Source: Saccharina japonica | Lineage: Eukaryota > Sar > Phaeophyceae > Laminariales > Laminariaceae | Length of the DNA: 64,000 nt | Assembly (NCBI GenBank): GCA_008828725.1 | Contig: MEHQ01004277.1 | Location: forward strand, 105,529-169,528 | Direction of reading: 5' to 3' | Part shown: positions 1-10,755 of the stretch, piece after piece | Position numbering within the stretch: the first letter of the stretch is position 1 | Layout of the letters: each line of letters starts with the position of its first letter | Made by a program: the position numbers and the translations under genes | Notes under the pieces: generated by a model | Seen by the model: only the letters and a program-made list of their open reading frames with translations | Told to the model about the DNA's origin: nothing | Databases searched by the model: none

Positions 1-165
1 GGGGGGGGCGCGGGGGGGGGGGGGGCGCGGGGGGGGGGGGGGCGCGGGGGGGGGGGGGGCGCGGGGGGGGGGGGGGCGCGGGGGGGGGGGGGGCGCGGGG
101 GGGGGGGGGGCGCGGGGGGGGGGGGGGCGCGGGGGGGGGGGGGGCGCGGGGGGGGGGGGGGCGCG
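1..165. repeat. G-rich 17-bp tandem satellite
   Basis: Ten near-perfect units consist of a G tract of about 14 broken by CGC, with CGC recurring every 17 bases (positions 9, 26, 43, 60 and onward). The G strand should form G-quadruplexes. The array stops exactly where a LINE 3' end, read on the minus strand, begins at 166. It may therefore have expanded from the element's tail. It runs off the window edge, so its full length is unknown. A telomeric role cannot be supported. Confidence 0.9.
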
Positions 166-308
166 TACTCAATTGTTGCTTGCCTTAGTCGTTTGACCAT
201 TGACCACGCATCGCTTTCGAGACGGAGCACCGTTCCTACTCCTAGGAGAGACACCTCCAACATTTGAGCGCTCATTACGTTTTCCCACAATACGTATATT
301 ACATACCT
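166..308 (-). mobile_element. LINE 3'-end fragment
   Basis: Read on the minus strand, this matches the last ~140 bp of the LINE at 10756-12150, from the ACGTAATGAGCGC block through to the terminal GAGTAC, with a few substitutions and small indels. Only the 3' end is present, as expected for a 5'-truncated target-primed insertion. The tail on the minus-strand 3' side is the C-rich complement of the 17-bp satellite, not poly(A). Confidence 0.8.
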
Positions 309-560
309 GGTAGCAACGTTGTGCTTATCTTACGAATCCTCTTCCTATTTCACCGCCTGTGGTGGCCACCATCTATCTCTCCTAGGATAGCGATTCGTTT
401 TCTCGCTTCAATATAAGGGGTGGGGAGGGGGGGGTTGGACATGCGACTGCTCCTACCCGTGGAAGAGCAATGAATGCATTGTCCTCCGATATGTAAGACT
501 TGAAGCTCTCAAAATATCAAGGGTAACTCTTGACGTTCTTGTTTTTGAAGATGGTAATCA

Positions 561-587
561 TGTTGTTGTTGTTGTTGTTGTTGTTGG

Positions 588-639
<52 letters not shown>

Positions 640-718
640 GGTATTGGTGTAGTTGGATGTTGTTGGTGATGGTGGTGTTGGTCTTGGTCTTGGTGGCGTT
701 GTTGTTGTTGTTGTTGCT
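561..718. repeat. (TTG)n microsatellite
   Basis: A long TTG run is interrupted by GGTATTGGTG and GGTCTTGG variants. Open frames across it encode only single-residue runs and are not called as coding. Confidence 0.95.
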
Positions 719-1406
719 CTTGCAGCCGCGGTACTACCGCAAACTACAAAACCATAATTACATGTAACGAATTTGGGACTTCAAAACAAAACAAAAAAAT
801 GCGACCCTAAAAAAAAAAGAGAGGCGATCCCGGCATTATCGACCACACGAAGCGAAAGCACCCCGGGCTGCGTGGGTAGGGAGGGGATAGGGGATGCATC
901 GGGAGTTGCTGTAGTAAGTGGACCTCAACGACAAGCGCGCAGCACGGTGTTGAATACTAATAGTAGTACTATTGCTGCACACTGCTGTGTATATATGGTT
1001 CTAATGGCTACATTCTCCCGTGAATGGCGGGTGGCCTTCGGGAACAATAAGGCCGAAAGAGATCTCGACGCGCCCAAAAGTACTACCAGTATGCCCGGCG
1101 ACGGCAGCAGTGGTCACCCAAAAGCCCACCTGTGACATCGTACGTCTTGCGCTCCTTGGAGGCTGTCGAAGGGTCTCCGCCGAACATTAGCAACCTGTTT
1201 GCTTGATGGTATGGTCTGTTTTTTGTTTCGTTTAAAAAAAAAAACAATAATAATTTAGGTTTCATGGGAACGGTACACACGCGAGCGGCGGGAAAACGTC
1301 GGTTGCTACACGCACATTATGTCATACATACACAGAGTTATAAATACAGCAGTGGGTACTACCGACATCTTGTGTATCTGGTATATAGACAAAACGGGAT
1401 GATGGT

Positions 1407-1600
<194 letters not shown>

Positions 1601-1621
1601 TGTTGGAGTCGTACGTGGAGT

Positions 1622-1755
1622 ACAACTTACGGGAGACCATAGTAAATGCTAGTATATAGGACCTACGGTACATACACAAACCTATATGTTTACCTATTTT
1701 TACTAACAATATTTGGTCCCATTTACTAGTGTTTACTATGGTCCCCCGTAATAGT
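1622..1755. mobile_element. MITE, copy 1 (family shared with 42504-42618)
   Basis: A short non-coding element whose ends are inverted: an ACGGGAGACCATAGTAAA-like left end and a TTTACTATGGTCCCCCGT right end. The interior shares CCTATATGTTTACC and TATTTTTACTAACAATATTTGG-like stretches with the copy near 42.5 kb, which is in the opposite orientation. The left terminus has decayed. Its class is inferred from its size, terminal inverted repeats and the TA flanks of the second copy. Confidence 0.75.
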
Positions 1756-1847
1756 GTGGTCAGGCGGATGCGCCATGCTGGGACGTTTCGGCCCCGTCTC
1801 TCAGCGTAGGCTGGCCGGGGGGAGGGAGGGTGTACTCGATATTCATG

Positions 1848-1915
1848 CATGGCCGTAGTCGTATGACCATAGGCCTTAGGATCTCTACAATGCCGGGACG
1901 GAGCACGTCGGGTTT
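1848..1915 (-). mobile_element. Possible divergent LINE 3' tail
   Basis: On the minus strand the order GTGCTCCGTC, then a GGTCATACGACTA-like block, then TCGAGTAC parallels the last ~65 bp of the LINE at 12.1 kb (GTGCTCCGTC, GGTCAAATGACTA, TGAGTAC). The match is patchy and could be a related subfamily or chance. Confidence 0.35.
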
Positions 1916-1984
1916 TCACCGACCAGGAAGACATCGCTTGCACCAAGCGCTACGCGCCGTGAGGCGTGGGGCGAGTCCCCCATG

Positions 1985-3740
1985 AAGGGTGAGCGGCATC
2001 CTATTAATATCATACTAAGAACCGCTTGTGAGGCGGACTTTCTTGCATTGGATGACAGCCTCGAATTGATTGTTTTTTTTCTGGTAGGGGAGGGATGGGG
2101 GGGAGGGGAGGGAGGGGTTGCCACAATGGGTGAAAACCGTCGTCTCGCGCCGGGCCGGGCCGGCCCGCGCTCGCCACGCCGAGAACGCAGCAAGAGCGAG
2201 TCGGAACGGGGCGCCAATTCGGGAACTGCGTAAAAGCAATGGGGTTGGAGCATCCTCCTTGCACCCTGAAGAGCCCCGCCGTATCGCGAGGTCAAGCGTG
2301 TGGCCGCCGCAGGTATTTGGCGTGTGTAGGCGGGGCAAGGGAGAGGGACAGAGGGGTACGGGCACCTTCGCCGGATCACGCCGTCGCTCGGTCGATCACG
2401 CCGTCGATCCTGTTAACCCTTTTAGTAGTGCTGCACTCTAATTCCAAGGTAAACCTCAATCTAACTCTAATTCCAAGTGCTTAGTCTTCACAATGGGAGT
2501 GCTGTCCCACCCTAAGGGCTAAAGGGGGTTGACTATTCCCACGTAGACAGTGTGGGGAAAACAAGCACGAACGCCCCTAAAAAAGGTGGCGCATAGCTGC
2601 CAAACCTGCGGCACAACAGGGAAAGAGGGAAAAATGGGCATAAAATGGTACCAAAGTTTGCTTATTTGGGCACTTGTCATCCCGAAAAAAACAGCGGCGG
2701 AGAAATTGCACGCACATATATTTATACGTGCAAGGTCATTCAGATTTGTACGTAAATTCAATACTATACATAATGATTATATGTATGTATAGCAGAAGTT
2801 GTATTATATTATTTGCCTTCCGACAGTGTGCAGGGCATTATTCATTCAGAATGAAAAAAAGCTGACACAATTCGTCGAATACCACCAATCTCATTCAACC
2901 AATTCTCCTCCTCTGCGTGTACTCAATAAAATACGCACCCTTTACCCAATTATGTAGACATTCGAGGGAGGTCGATTTTTTTTTTCCGACACCTCACGTC
3001 GAATTGTTCAACTTTGACCTTTTGGCAGGGGGGGGGGGGGACCTGGGACGCATGGAATGTCGAGTGCGTTCTTTTCTTGCTTCGGCACATTGTATTCGAT
3101 CGACAAGCTTGGTCGGATCAACATGCAGGTTCCTTTTCCTTCTTAGCAGATAGATCGATAGACCCCAGGTAGGTATCTTCGACACCTGTGTATACCCTTG
3201 CAACGATAATCGATCAGGGAAACCAACTGCTGACCCTGCCTGGTGTCATTGGCAGCTTGCCTTCCCACACAAGTCCCACATGCTTCTGTACACACGTCGT
3301 GTACGTCACTAAGTTGTCGGCGACATCGCGAACAGTGTTCGACACTCACATATATTACATCGTGGCAAAGCAGAACAAGCATTTAAGGTAAAATATGTCG
3401 CACGAGGGATGTTTGTGTGGTGTCATGTTACGCTATTTGACTCGATGTGAGGGTTTGCGCCTCTCCGGTACTCTGTCACACACAAATCACATATGATACG
3501 TACACCGATCACGCTGGATACACTGAAAAAACAAATGTTGTAGGGTAAAACATAATTTTCGAGCCCTCCGGGGAGGTGTATGATATCCAAATCCCCGACC
3601 GCCCCTGAGACATTAGAAAAAATAAAGAACCCAAGCTGTGGGAAATGGGCCTTTCTTTTTTCTTTTTGGAGACCAAAGGGGTCAGGCTCTGGGCTACGTC
3701 GCGACGTACATGATAATGTCACTATGATATAATATAATAA
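1985..3740. other. No recognisable gene
   Basis: The stretch holds GC-rich (2090-2240) and AT-rich segments and short homopolymers. Open frames on both strands are under about 120 codons (one of 164 overlaps the left edge), overlap one another and show no recognisable motif. I see no RNA gene or element boundary here. Confidence 0.5.
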
Positions 3741-3764
3741 CGATTACATTTCATCCCTGCGTTT

Positions 3765-5323
3765 TCCGAGCCCGACGCCCATTGGTCGAGGGGGGCCCCC
3801 AGCCGGCCCCCGGCCAATCAGGGGCCGCGGCGCACGCGGCGGGAGTTGCCCCTCGGGGAAACCCCCCAGTCCCGCCGCACCTGGGGACGACAGGTCCCCA
3901 TCCCCGGTTCGGAAATCCCTCCGTATCTCTACAGCTCCAACCACCCGGGGACGAAAAAAACGACCCCCCGGCTCGAAACCGCTCTGCACGGTGTGGAAAC
4001 CCCAGCCCGACATATGCATCGCTGATTCGCTGGGGCTCAAAATAAATCCAGCGCCACCCGGGGACGATAGGGCCCCATCCCCGGATCGGAAACCCCTCCA
4101 TACATGTACAACTCCAACAGCCCGGGGACGAAAACCGAGATCTCCCGGGTCGACACCGCCGCGCACGGTGTGGAAACCCCAGCCACACTGGCCGATCGCT
4201 GATTGACTGGGGCTCGTATACAAAGCCATCGCTACCCGGGGACGACAGAGTATCATCCCCCGATCGGAAACCCCGCTATACATCCGCAACTCCTCACCCG
4301 GGGACGATTGGGCCCCATCCCCGGTTGGAAATGCCTCCGTATCTCTACAAATCCGACCACCCGGGGACGAAAAAACGATTCCCCGGGTCGAAACCGCCCC
4401 GCACGGTGTGGAAACCCCAGCCCGACATACGCATCGCTGATTGACTGCGGCTCCAAAATAAAGCCAGCGCCACCCGGGGACGATACGGTCCCATCCCCGG
4501 CTCGGAAATCCCTCCATACAAGTACAACTCCAACAACGCGGGGACGAAAACCGAGGTCCCCCGGGTCGACACCGCCGCGCACGGTGTGGAAACCCCAGCC
4601 ACACCGGCCGATCGCTGATTGGCGGGGGCTCGAAATAAAGCCAGCGCCACCCGGGGACGATAGGGTATCATCCCCCGATCGTAAATCCCGCCAGGCATCC
4701 ACAACTCCTCACCCGGGGACGATTGGTCCCCATCCCCGGTTTGGAAATGCCTCCGTATATCTACAACTCCGACCAGCCGGGGACGAAAAAATCAATCCCC
4801 CGGGTCGAAACCGCCCCGCACGGTGTGTAAACCCCAGCCCGACATACGCATCGCTGATTGGGCGGGGCTCGAAAATAAAGCCAGCGCCACCCGGGGACGA
4901 TACGGCCCCATCCCCGGTTCGGAAATCCCTCCATACAAGCACAACTCCAACAACGCGGGGACGAAAACCGAGGTCCCCGGGTCGACACCGCCGCGCATGG
5001 TGTGGAAACCCCAGCCACACCGGCGGATCGCTGATTGGCTGGGGCTCGAAATAAAGCGAGCGCCACCGCGGGACGATAGAGTATCATCCCCCGATCGGAA
5101 ATCTCGCCATGCATCCACAAATCCTCACCCGGGGACGATTGGTCCCCATCCCCGTTATGGAAATGCCTCCGTATACCTACAACTCCGACCACCCGGGGAC
5201 GAATACAACGACCCCCCAGGTCGAAACCGCCCCGCACGGTGTGGAAACCCCAGCCCGACCGGCCGATCGCTGACTGGCTGGGGCTCGAAAATAAAGCCAG
5301 CGCCACCCAGGGACGATACGGCC
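3765..5323. repeat. Higher-order satellite array (417-bp unit made of 179 + 239 bp halves)
   Basis: The phrase GTGGAAACCCCAGCC recurs near 3990, 4169, 4408, 4587, 4825, 5003 and 5241, giving alternating spacings of about 179 and 239 bp. Two monomer types therefore form a ~417-bp higher-order unit, repeated about three times. Each monomer also carries CCCGGGGACGA blocks and a GATCGCTGATTGGCTGGGGCTC block. Stop codons are scarce, so both strands show overlapping open frames of up to 286 codons. These are by-products of the repeat. The array continues after an inserted element at 6744-6860 and has relatives at 53460-55540. Confidence 0.9.
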
Positions 5324-6743
5324 TAAGCCCTAGCAGTTAAGACACGCCAAAAACGGGTTAAAACAAGTACCCTAAGGCCCGCCGCAGGCGAAAAAAAATG
5401 GGGTAAGACACGCTTTAAGACATTTGTCTTAAACGCCTTTTATTGTCTTAAATGTCTTACTTGGATAAGGCATTTCCCTTAAAAAAATGGCTTAGACGTG
5501 TCTTACTGCGTTTTCTCGCCCTAGCAGGCGTTTCTATCAGGTATACTAAAATCCACAACCTTTGTCAAGCGGATTTCGCTCGAAATCGGTATGCTATCAT
5601 CCTTGAGACAATACATAACGACGGATATCCTCACCATTGCCTAATTCGTCGTTCAGAAAGAGATATATATGGTGTGCATACGACCCCCTACACAAAATGA
5701 AAATATTACGATGATAAGCACAAAATCTAGGATTCTCACGCCGATTTTATGTTTTGGGCTTGGCGTTTGCCCACGTGTTCTCAAAGGGAAAAACAAGGGA
5801 TTGAGCACTGCTCCCTTTTTTTTCTTTTTTTCCCCCGTCGGTTTTGGCCAAAAACAACAATAACCCTAAAAATGTGCGTAGTCCACGAAAACAATATGAA
5901 AATAAAAAGCATTAATGAATGGCTTTGGAAGTCTTGGACGAAGCATGTGCCTATCCTCGTATCTCACACAGGAAAAACGGCGTGATAAAGCCGGGATACA
6001 ATTGAAAAGTGCACTTCATAGGGGCTGGCCCAGCTCGTACATAGCGTTGTACAGATTGTACATCACAATCCAACGTCGAAGCTTGTATGTTCACACCTCC
6101 ATCTGACGATAGCAAGCGGTAAAACAGCTCAGCATACATAATAAGCAGCAGTGCGGGTGCGTGCATGCACCAGCAGGAAGGAACACATGAACAGCAGTAC
6201 AATGACAGCGGACTGCAAATATTCAGTGTATATACGTATCGCTGTGTTGTGATCGATGGTAAGGTATTCGTGGTTGTTGATTTATTGTAATATAGCCGTT
6301 CTCTCCTCTCAGCTCCAGCAAAACCAAGGTAATTCGTACTCACATTCAGTGAGATCTAGAATGACACTGTTTGCCTTGGGGTCACGGGTAATTTTGGTGC
6401 GAAAAAAATGAGTTATTGCCTCTTTTCGAGTGCAGGGACGCTGGCCTACGAAAATAAGACACGTAAGGGACGAAACAGCGTCTAAGACAAGCCCCTGCTG
6501 AAAAAGGGCTCTAAGACATTCGTTAAGACATATCTTAGCCGCCCCGGACCCCGTTTTTAAGGATTTCGCATCTAACGGCGTTATTGTGGTGCTCAAAAAC
6601 TGCCATATTGTCCCTTTTCGAGCGCAGGGACGTTGCCTTACGAAAATAATACACTTAAGGGACGAAACAGCGTCTAAGACAAGCCCCTGCTGAGAAGGGG
6701 CTCTCAGACATTCTTTAAGACATGTCTTAGCCGCTAGAGCTTA
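5324..6743. mobile_element. TIR DNA transposon, non-autonomous, 1.42 kb, inside the satellite
   Basis: The left end TAAGCCCTAGCAGTTAAG and the reverse complement of the right end TAAGCTCTAGCGGCTAAG are near-identical terminal inverted repeats of about 23 bp. The satellite octamer ATACGGCC is present at both junctions (5316-5323 and 6744-6751), which gives an 8-bp target-site duplication. An 8-bp duplication is typical of hAT-like elements, but the TIR start does not clearly fit the hAT consensus. The interior has palindromic TTAAGACAT blocks and a ~125-bp internal duplication (about 6420-6545 and 6612-6735). No transposase is seen. Confidence 0.85.
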
Positions 6744-6860
6744 ATACGGCCCCATCCCTGGTTCGCCTTTCACGGTGTGGAAACCCAAATACCACTGGCT
6801 CGTAGCTGATTGGCTTTGTGGGCTGAAGTTCGTGAAGCCAGCATTCCTCACCAATGGGAG
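6744..6860. repeat. Satellite continuation after the TIR insertion
   Basis: ATACGGCCCCATCCCTGG, CACGGTGTGGAAACCC and AGCTGATTGGCTTTG follow the order found in the 3765-5323 array. This is the right-hand part of the monomer interrupted at 5323, more diverged than the left part. Confidence 0.8.
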
Positions 6861-6869
6861 CAAAGAGGT

Positions 6870-9700
6870 TCAGCAAGTTCGTTAAACCCGAGCGGGTGTC
6901 ATTTCACATGGATTACCATCTACAGCCTTCGCTTGGCGCAGCCCAATAAGAAAAAATAAGGCGCGCGAAGCGCGCCGATTTTTGCGCTTGTACTCATCCA
7001 TATTTACGAGTAGTACGTACGTAGTCACATAGTGATACAGCAGTACGTATGCATATAAGTATTGTACGTGCCCCCTCATAGACTGCGTACTCATCCGCCA
7101 CTGCCACCGTTGCGCTGGTCTCACTGCCGCCCTCTACTCACAGAGTGGTGGAAGTGTGGAGGGTACCTGGGGTACATTTTTTACATTTATTTTACCCATC
7201 CGCCGGAGGATAAAAAAAAGAAGAAAAAAAAAGGAAAGAAACACAGGTTGAAAGAACGAAGAACAATACGTAGCAGCAACAACAACAGGGGGGTTAACAC
7301 AGCAGCCTCGTGTATATGCCCACACACATGCAGGGCTCACCTAAAATACACGTCCCGCGTTGGCAAGGTGCAGAAACCTGGGTCTGGGTCGACAACAAGT
7401 AATCGGCGGTAAGATGGAGATTTCTTTTGTAAAGAAGTCGAAGGCTACCACCTTGAGGGGTTATACCCCAAAATTGTAGGACAGGCATCCCCGTATGAGA
7501 CACGCCACCGAAAATAGATACAACCTTCTCGCCGTCGTCGCAAAGGAGCAGGGGGTGCGAAGATAAGATATAATAACGCGCGACGCACTGCTAACCAATT
7601 GCTACTAACCAAAAGCTCCGAACCTCAGAATAGCGTAGAACCACCATTCCTCTGCAGGTAGGGCCCGCCTGTGTTGCAGTCGGTAGTCTGTGCGTGATTT
7701 CCGACAGGAGCCCAACAACGATACATGATCATGATCGACTCAAAAATCTAAAATTATTGCAATCTCTTCATCGCGAGGTTGTACCATACTGCGGCATATC
7801 ATATCCCCGCTCTCTGAGCGTACTCGATACTCGAGAAGGTAAGACTTGGCGCTGACCAATGCTGTAGGCGACCACTACCGCTTTGCCGTGTAATATATGG
7901 CTCGAGCAAGCCCGAGATGGAGGCACGCATGCGCAAGCCTGAAGAGCGACAAGGCACCAACGTTGGTTTTGTCGTTTTGAGCACAACAAGAAGAGCGGGG
8001 GGTATAACAAAATACGTGAGACTGCTTGCTGCTTTTTGCTGTTGTTGCTGTTGAACGTTGAAGAAGTAAACAGCCCCACCAAACAACCGACAGACTGATG
8101 GGATATGTATACGAATACGTACGCATGTAGAGAGCGGAGAGAGCTGGCATCACAGGGCGGGGGCCCGCCCCGCCCCCATACCCTGACTTGACAGGCACCC
8201 TTTCACCCCGAACATGGATCATCTCGATCGTCCTTTGCTACCAACGTTGTTTTGTTGATTGATATCAGATGTTGAATGACTCTGCTGTATACAGACACGT
8301 ACGAGTAGAGTGGCAGAGACAACGCGTACACACAGAGTTACACACATGCGACAACCGATAGATACAGTGCGGCAGAGTCACAACATACATGTACAAGGTA
8401 GGTATGCTCGCAGACACAGATAGACGACAGGTTCATATTCATACGTAGCAGGTCACAGCAGCTCTGATACGCAGCAGCAAGCAAAAAATGGATCTCACCG
8501 CAAGCACAATCCAAGCACAATTGTAGGGCAAAAGCAGCAGCGGTTCATCTCATGCGGCCCGCGGCGCACCGTAAGCCGTAAGCCGTAAGCCTCAGTCGTA
8601 GCGAGTGACCTTGGTGTATCGCTTCGTATCCTGCGTCTCAGTGTGATAGCCCCATCGCCTATATCTATATGTTTCATGCATGAGATGGTGAAGCCGGAAG
8701 CCGGACAGAACGAACAGCGAAAGAAGACGGTCTCTCCTCTCCTCTGCATTATTCATTGAGCAGACCAAGCTCTTCACATCTGGAACTAAAAATGTTTTCT
8801 GCCGGTCCGTTCAATGGTGTATCCGTATCTATCGTAAATCGTAACGGATATGGAGTCGATCTTTACTTGAAGTTCACTGAAACGCTTTTCTCGTACACTA
8901 GTAGTTAGTTCACCTCGCAGCAGTGACTTCGTGCTTACCTCAAATAATCTTGGACTGTCTTGCCTGGTCATCAGCAAGCGAGCCTGGCCGTACACACTAC
9001 GAGTAGCGACGAGCTGGTACAACACGTCATAATCGCCAACCCTCACTATCATTGTTGTTGCCGCTACGTTTGGATCTCTTGACGTTCGTTTTCGTCGTTA
9101 TCTTTTTGCATTTTTTGTACAGTGCTCGCGGATTCCGACGTTAGTTCGTAGCGTATGCTCGTACATATATATGTCGTAGGGCTTGCCGGCAGGCAGTGAG
9201 CAATGAGTCAGTGTGTGATGGTATTCGAAGCAGAGCGGAATACAGTAGAGAAAGACAATTCGTGCCCGCAGTTTTATGTTTATATGCTACACTACAGTAC
9301 TACTGTACGGAGTACTCCTGTTTCCTTTACAATCAGCAGTGCATTTGTAGAGCAGCATGCAGTAGTGGGGGTTGCTAATCGTCGTATCCCCCCCAGCCCC
9401 CGCCCCGACTCCCCGAGCACTCATACAACACACAAAAGAAAAGAAAGAAAGGTAAAATTTGCTCTTTTCGTTTCGCTAAAAAATGAGCGTAAAGAAAAAA
9501 CGTGGGTTTCATAGAACACGCGCGCGGTCTTCGCCTGCGTGTGATAACCGCCCCCCCGCCCCAACAAAAAAATGTCCTGGCGGGTTGAACAAAAACCTCC
9601 ACTTGAATGCACCTACCTGTCACATGATCGAGCAGGCGCAGTTTCTTCCCCGCATAGATAAATAGGCCGACGTAAGACATAATATTTCTCCCCCCTCCCC
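6870..9700. other. No recognisable gene
   Basis: Scattered short open frames on both strands show no domain I recognise. The most protein-like is a minus-strand frame at 8786-9052 (88 codons from ATG, mixed composition, conserved-looking start MIVRVGDYDVLYQL). I cannot assign it, and it may be chance. Purine-rich runs occur at 7210-7260 and a poly-pyrimidine run near 9400. No tRNA or rRNA was seen. Confidence 0.4.
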
Positions 9701-9718
9701 CCCGTCCCCTATTCTACG

Positions 9719-9760
9719 CTCCGTCTCGAAAGGGATGCGTGGTCAATAGTCAAATGACTA
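9719..9760 (+). mobile_element. LINE 3'-end fragment, upstream half
   Basis: GCTCCGTCTCGAAAGGG through GTCAAATGACTA matches the LINE tail at 12090-12132 almost exactly. The match breaks at the TA where the 872-bp element begins and resumes at 10633, so this and 10633-10655 are two halves of one LINE tail. Confidence 0.85.
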
Positions 9761-10632
9761 CTTACCGTATATGACAGTGTATGACACAGTCCCTGAGAGA
9801 ATTTTCTATCGATAGACAGACGCGGTTTCCCCTAAAAGTCAGGGGGGCACAAATAAAGAAAACGGCGGCTTTCGGAAAAAGACGCGTGCTACGATAGAGG
9901 TATACCTTTTTTTGGCTGAAACGTTTTCTGAATAACCTAATAAAGGTTCCTTAACCCAAAATCGTCAGAAGTTCATAATTATTATTCTTGTGTTGCAATT
10001 TGTTTTCATTGTATACTTGGGCTATGTGAGCGTTCACCTGGTACAGTAGCCCTTTTGTTTTCCTCCAAAATCTGTTTTTGAGGGAGCTACGTATGGAGCT
10101 CCTTAAGTGACCACCCTAAGAATAAACATGTGGTGCACCTATCTACCGTAGCATGCGTCAAGACCTCGGAGATATCGTTTGTTTGTTTGTTTCACCCCCC
10201 CATCCCATTTATTATCTTCGCACTTCCGTCTTTCTCCCTCCCTATATAGTCGTAACTCAGATCCGGGGTCACAAAGTAGGCTCCTCTCCCTCCCTCCCCC
10301 ACGACGGTTCTTCCCTTCATTTTTATCGCGCAGAGGGTTCAGCCTTCCCAACGCTCGTCGATATTCATCGAATTTTGCTAACTCACGCTCTCGCGCTTTC
10401 CGCTAGTTCAAGCTATTTTTTTGCCAGAAAAAGTCCCTACGAGCATGCACTCGTGGGGGGCTCGAACTCACGATCTCGACGCTAACAAGCTTCGTGATTA
10501 CCTGCTAGCCCACCGGGGCGACCGGGGCACACGCGTCGCTTCGCGTTTAAACTTCAACGAACGGTTTGGTCGAGGAAATCGGCATTGAAATTCTTCAGAG
10601 AGGGTGTATTATACACCGTCATATACGGCAAG
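9761..10632. mobile_element. TA-flanked TIR transposon (872 bp) inserted in a LINE tail
   Basis: The left end CTTACCGTATATGACAGTG and the reverse complement of the right end CTTGCCGTATATGACGGTG are inverted repeats that stay similar for about 45-50 bp. The host LINE sequence GACTAAGGC is split as GACTA/TAAGGC, so the target duplication is TA, as in Tc1/mariner-type elements. The undisturbed site is visible in the LINE at 12127-12136. A tRNA-like segment lies inside (10447-10519). No transposase frame was found, so the element is non-autonomous. Confidence 0.9.
10447..10519 (-). other. tRNA-like segment (SINE head or tRNA relic)
   Basis: The minus strand has an A-box-like TGGGCTAGCAGG and a B-box GAGTTCGAGCC about 35 bases apart, as in RNA polymerase III internal promoters. 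The intervening CTTGTTAGC resembles an Asn(GTT) anticodon region. Acceptor and T stems do not pair well, so a working tRNA is unlikely. It sits inside the 872-bp TIR element, which probably picked it up or was entered by a SINE. Confidence 0.55.
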
Positions 10633-10667
10633 TAAGGCAAGCAACAAATGAGCACCCCCCCCCCCCC
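10633..10667 (+). mobile_element. LINE 3'-end fragment, downstream half with poly-C
   Basis: TAAGGCAAGCAACAAATGAG continues the LINE tail interrupted at 9760. After GAGCAC comes a run of about 13 C. The copy at 166 also ends in a C-rich tail when read in the same sense, so C-rich 3' additions recur at this family's ends. Confidence 0.8.
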
Positions 10668-10755
10668 GCTATTCTGGTGGGTGGACTGAGGTCGACCTCG
10701 ATTACGGAAACATACATCGGGTTCATGACGGACGGACAGCTAAACCCGACTTCCT

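Noticed and set aside
1-165. Telomere
   Set aside because: The 17-bp G14CGC unit matches no telomere repeat I know, it abuts a LINE end and nothing else supports a chromosome end.
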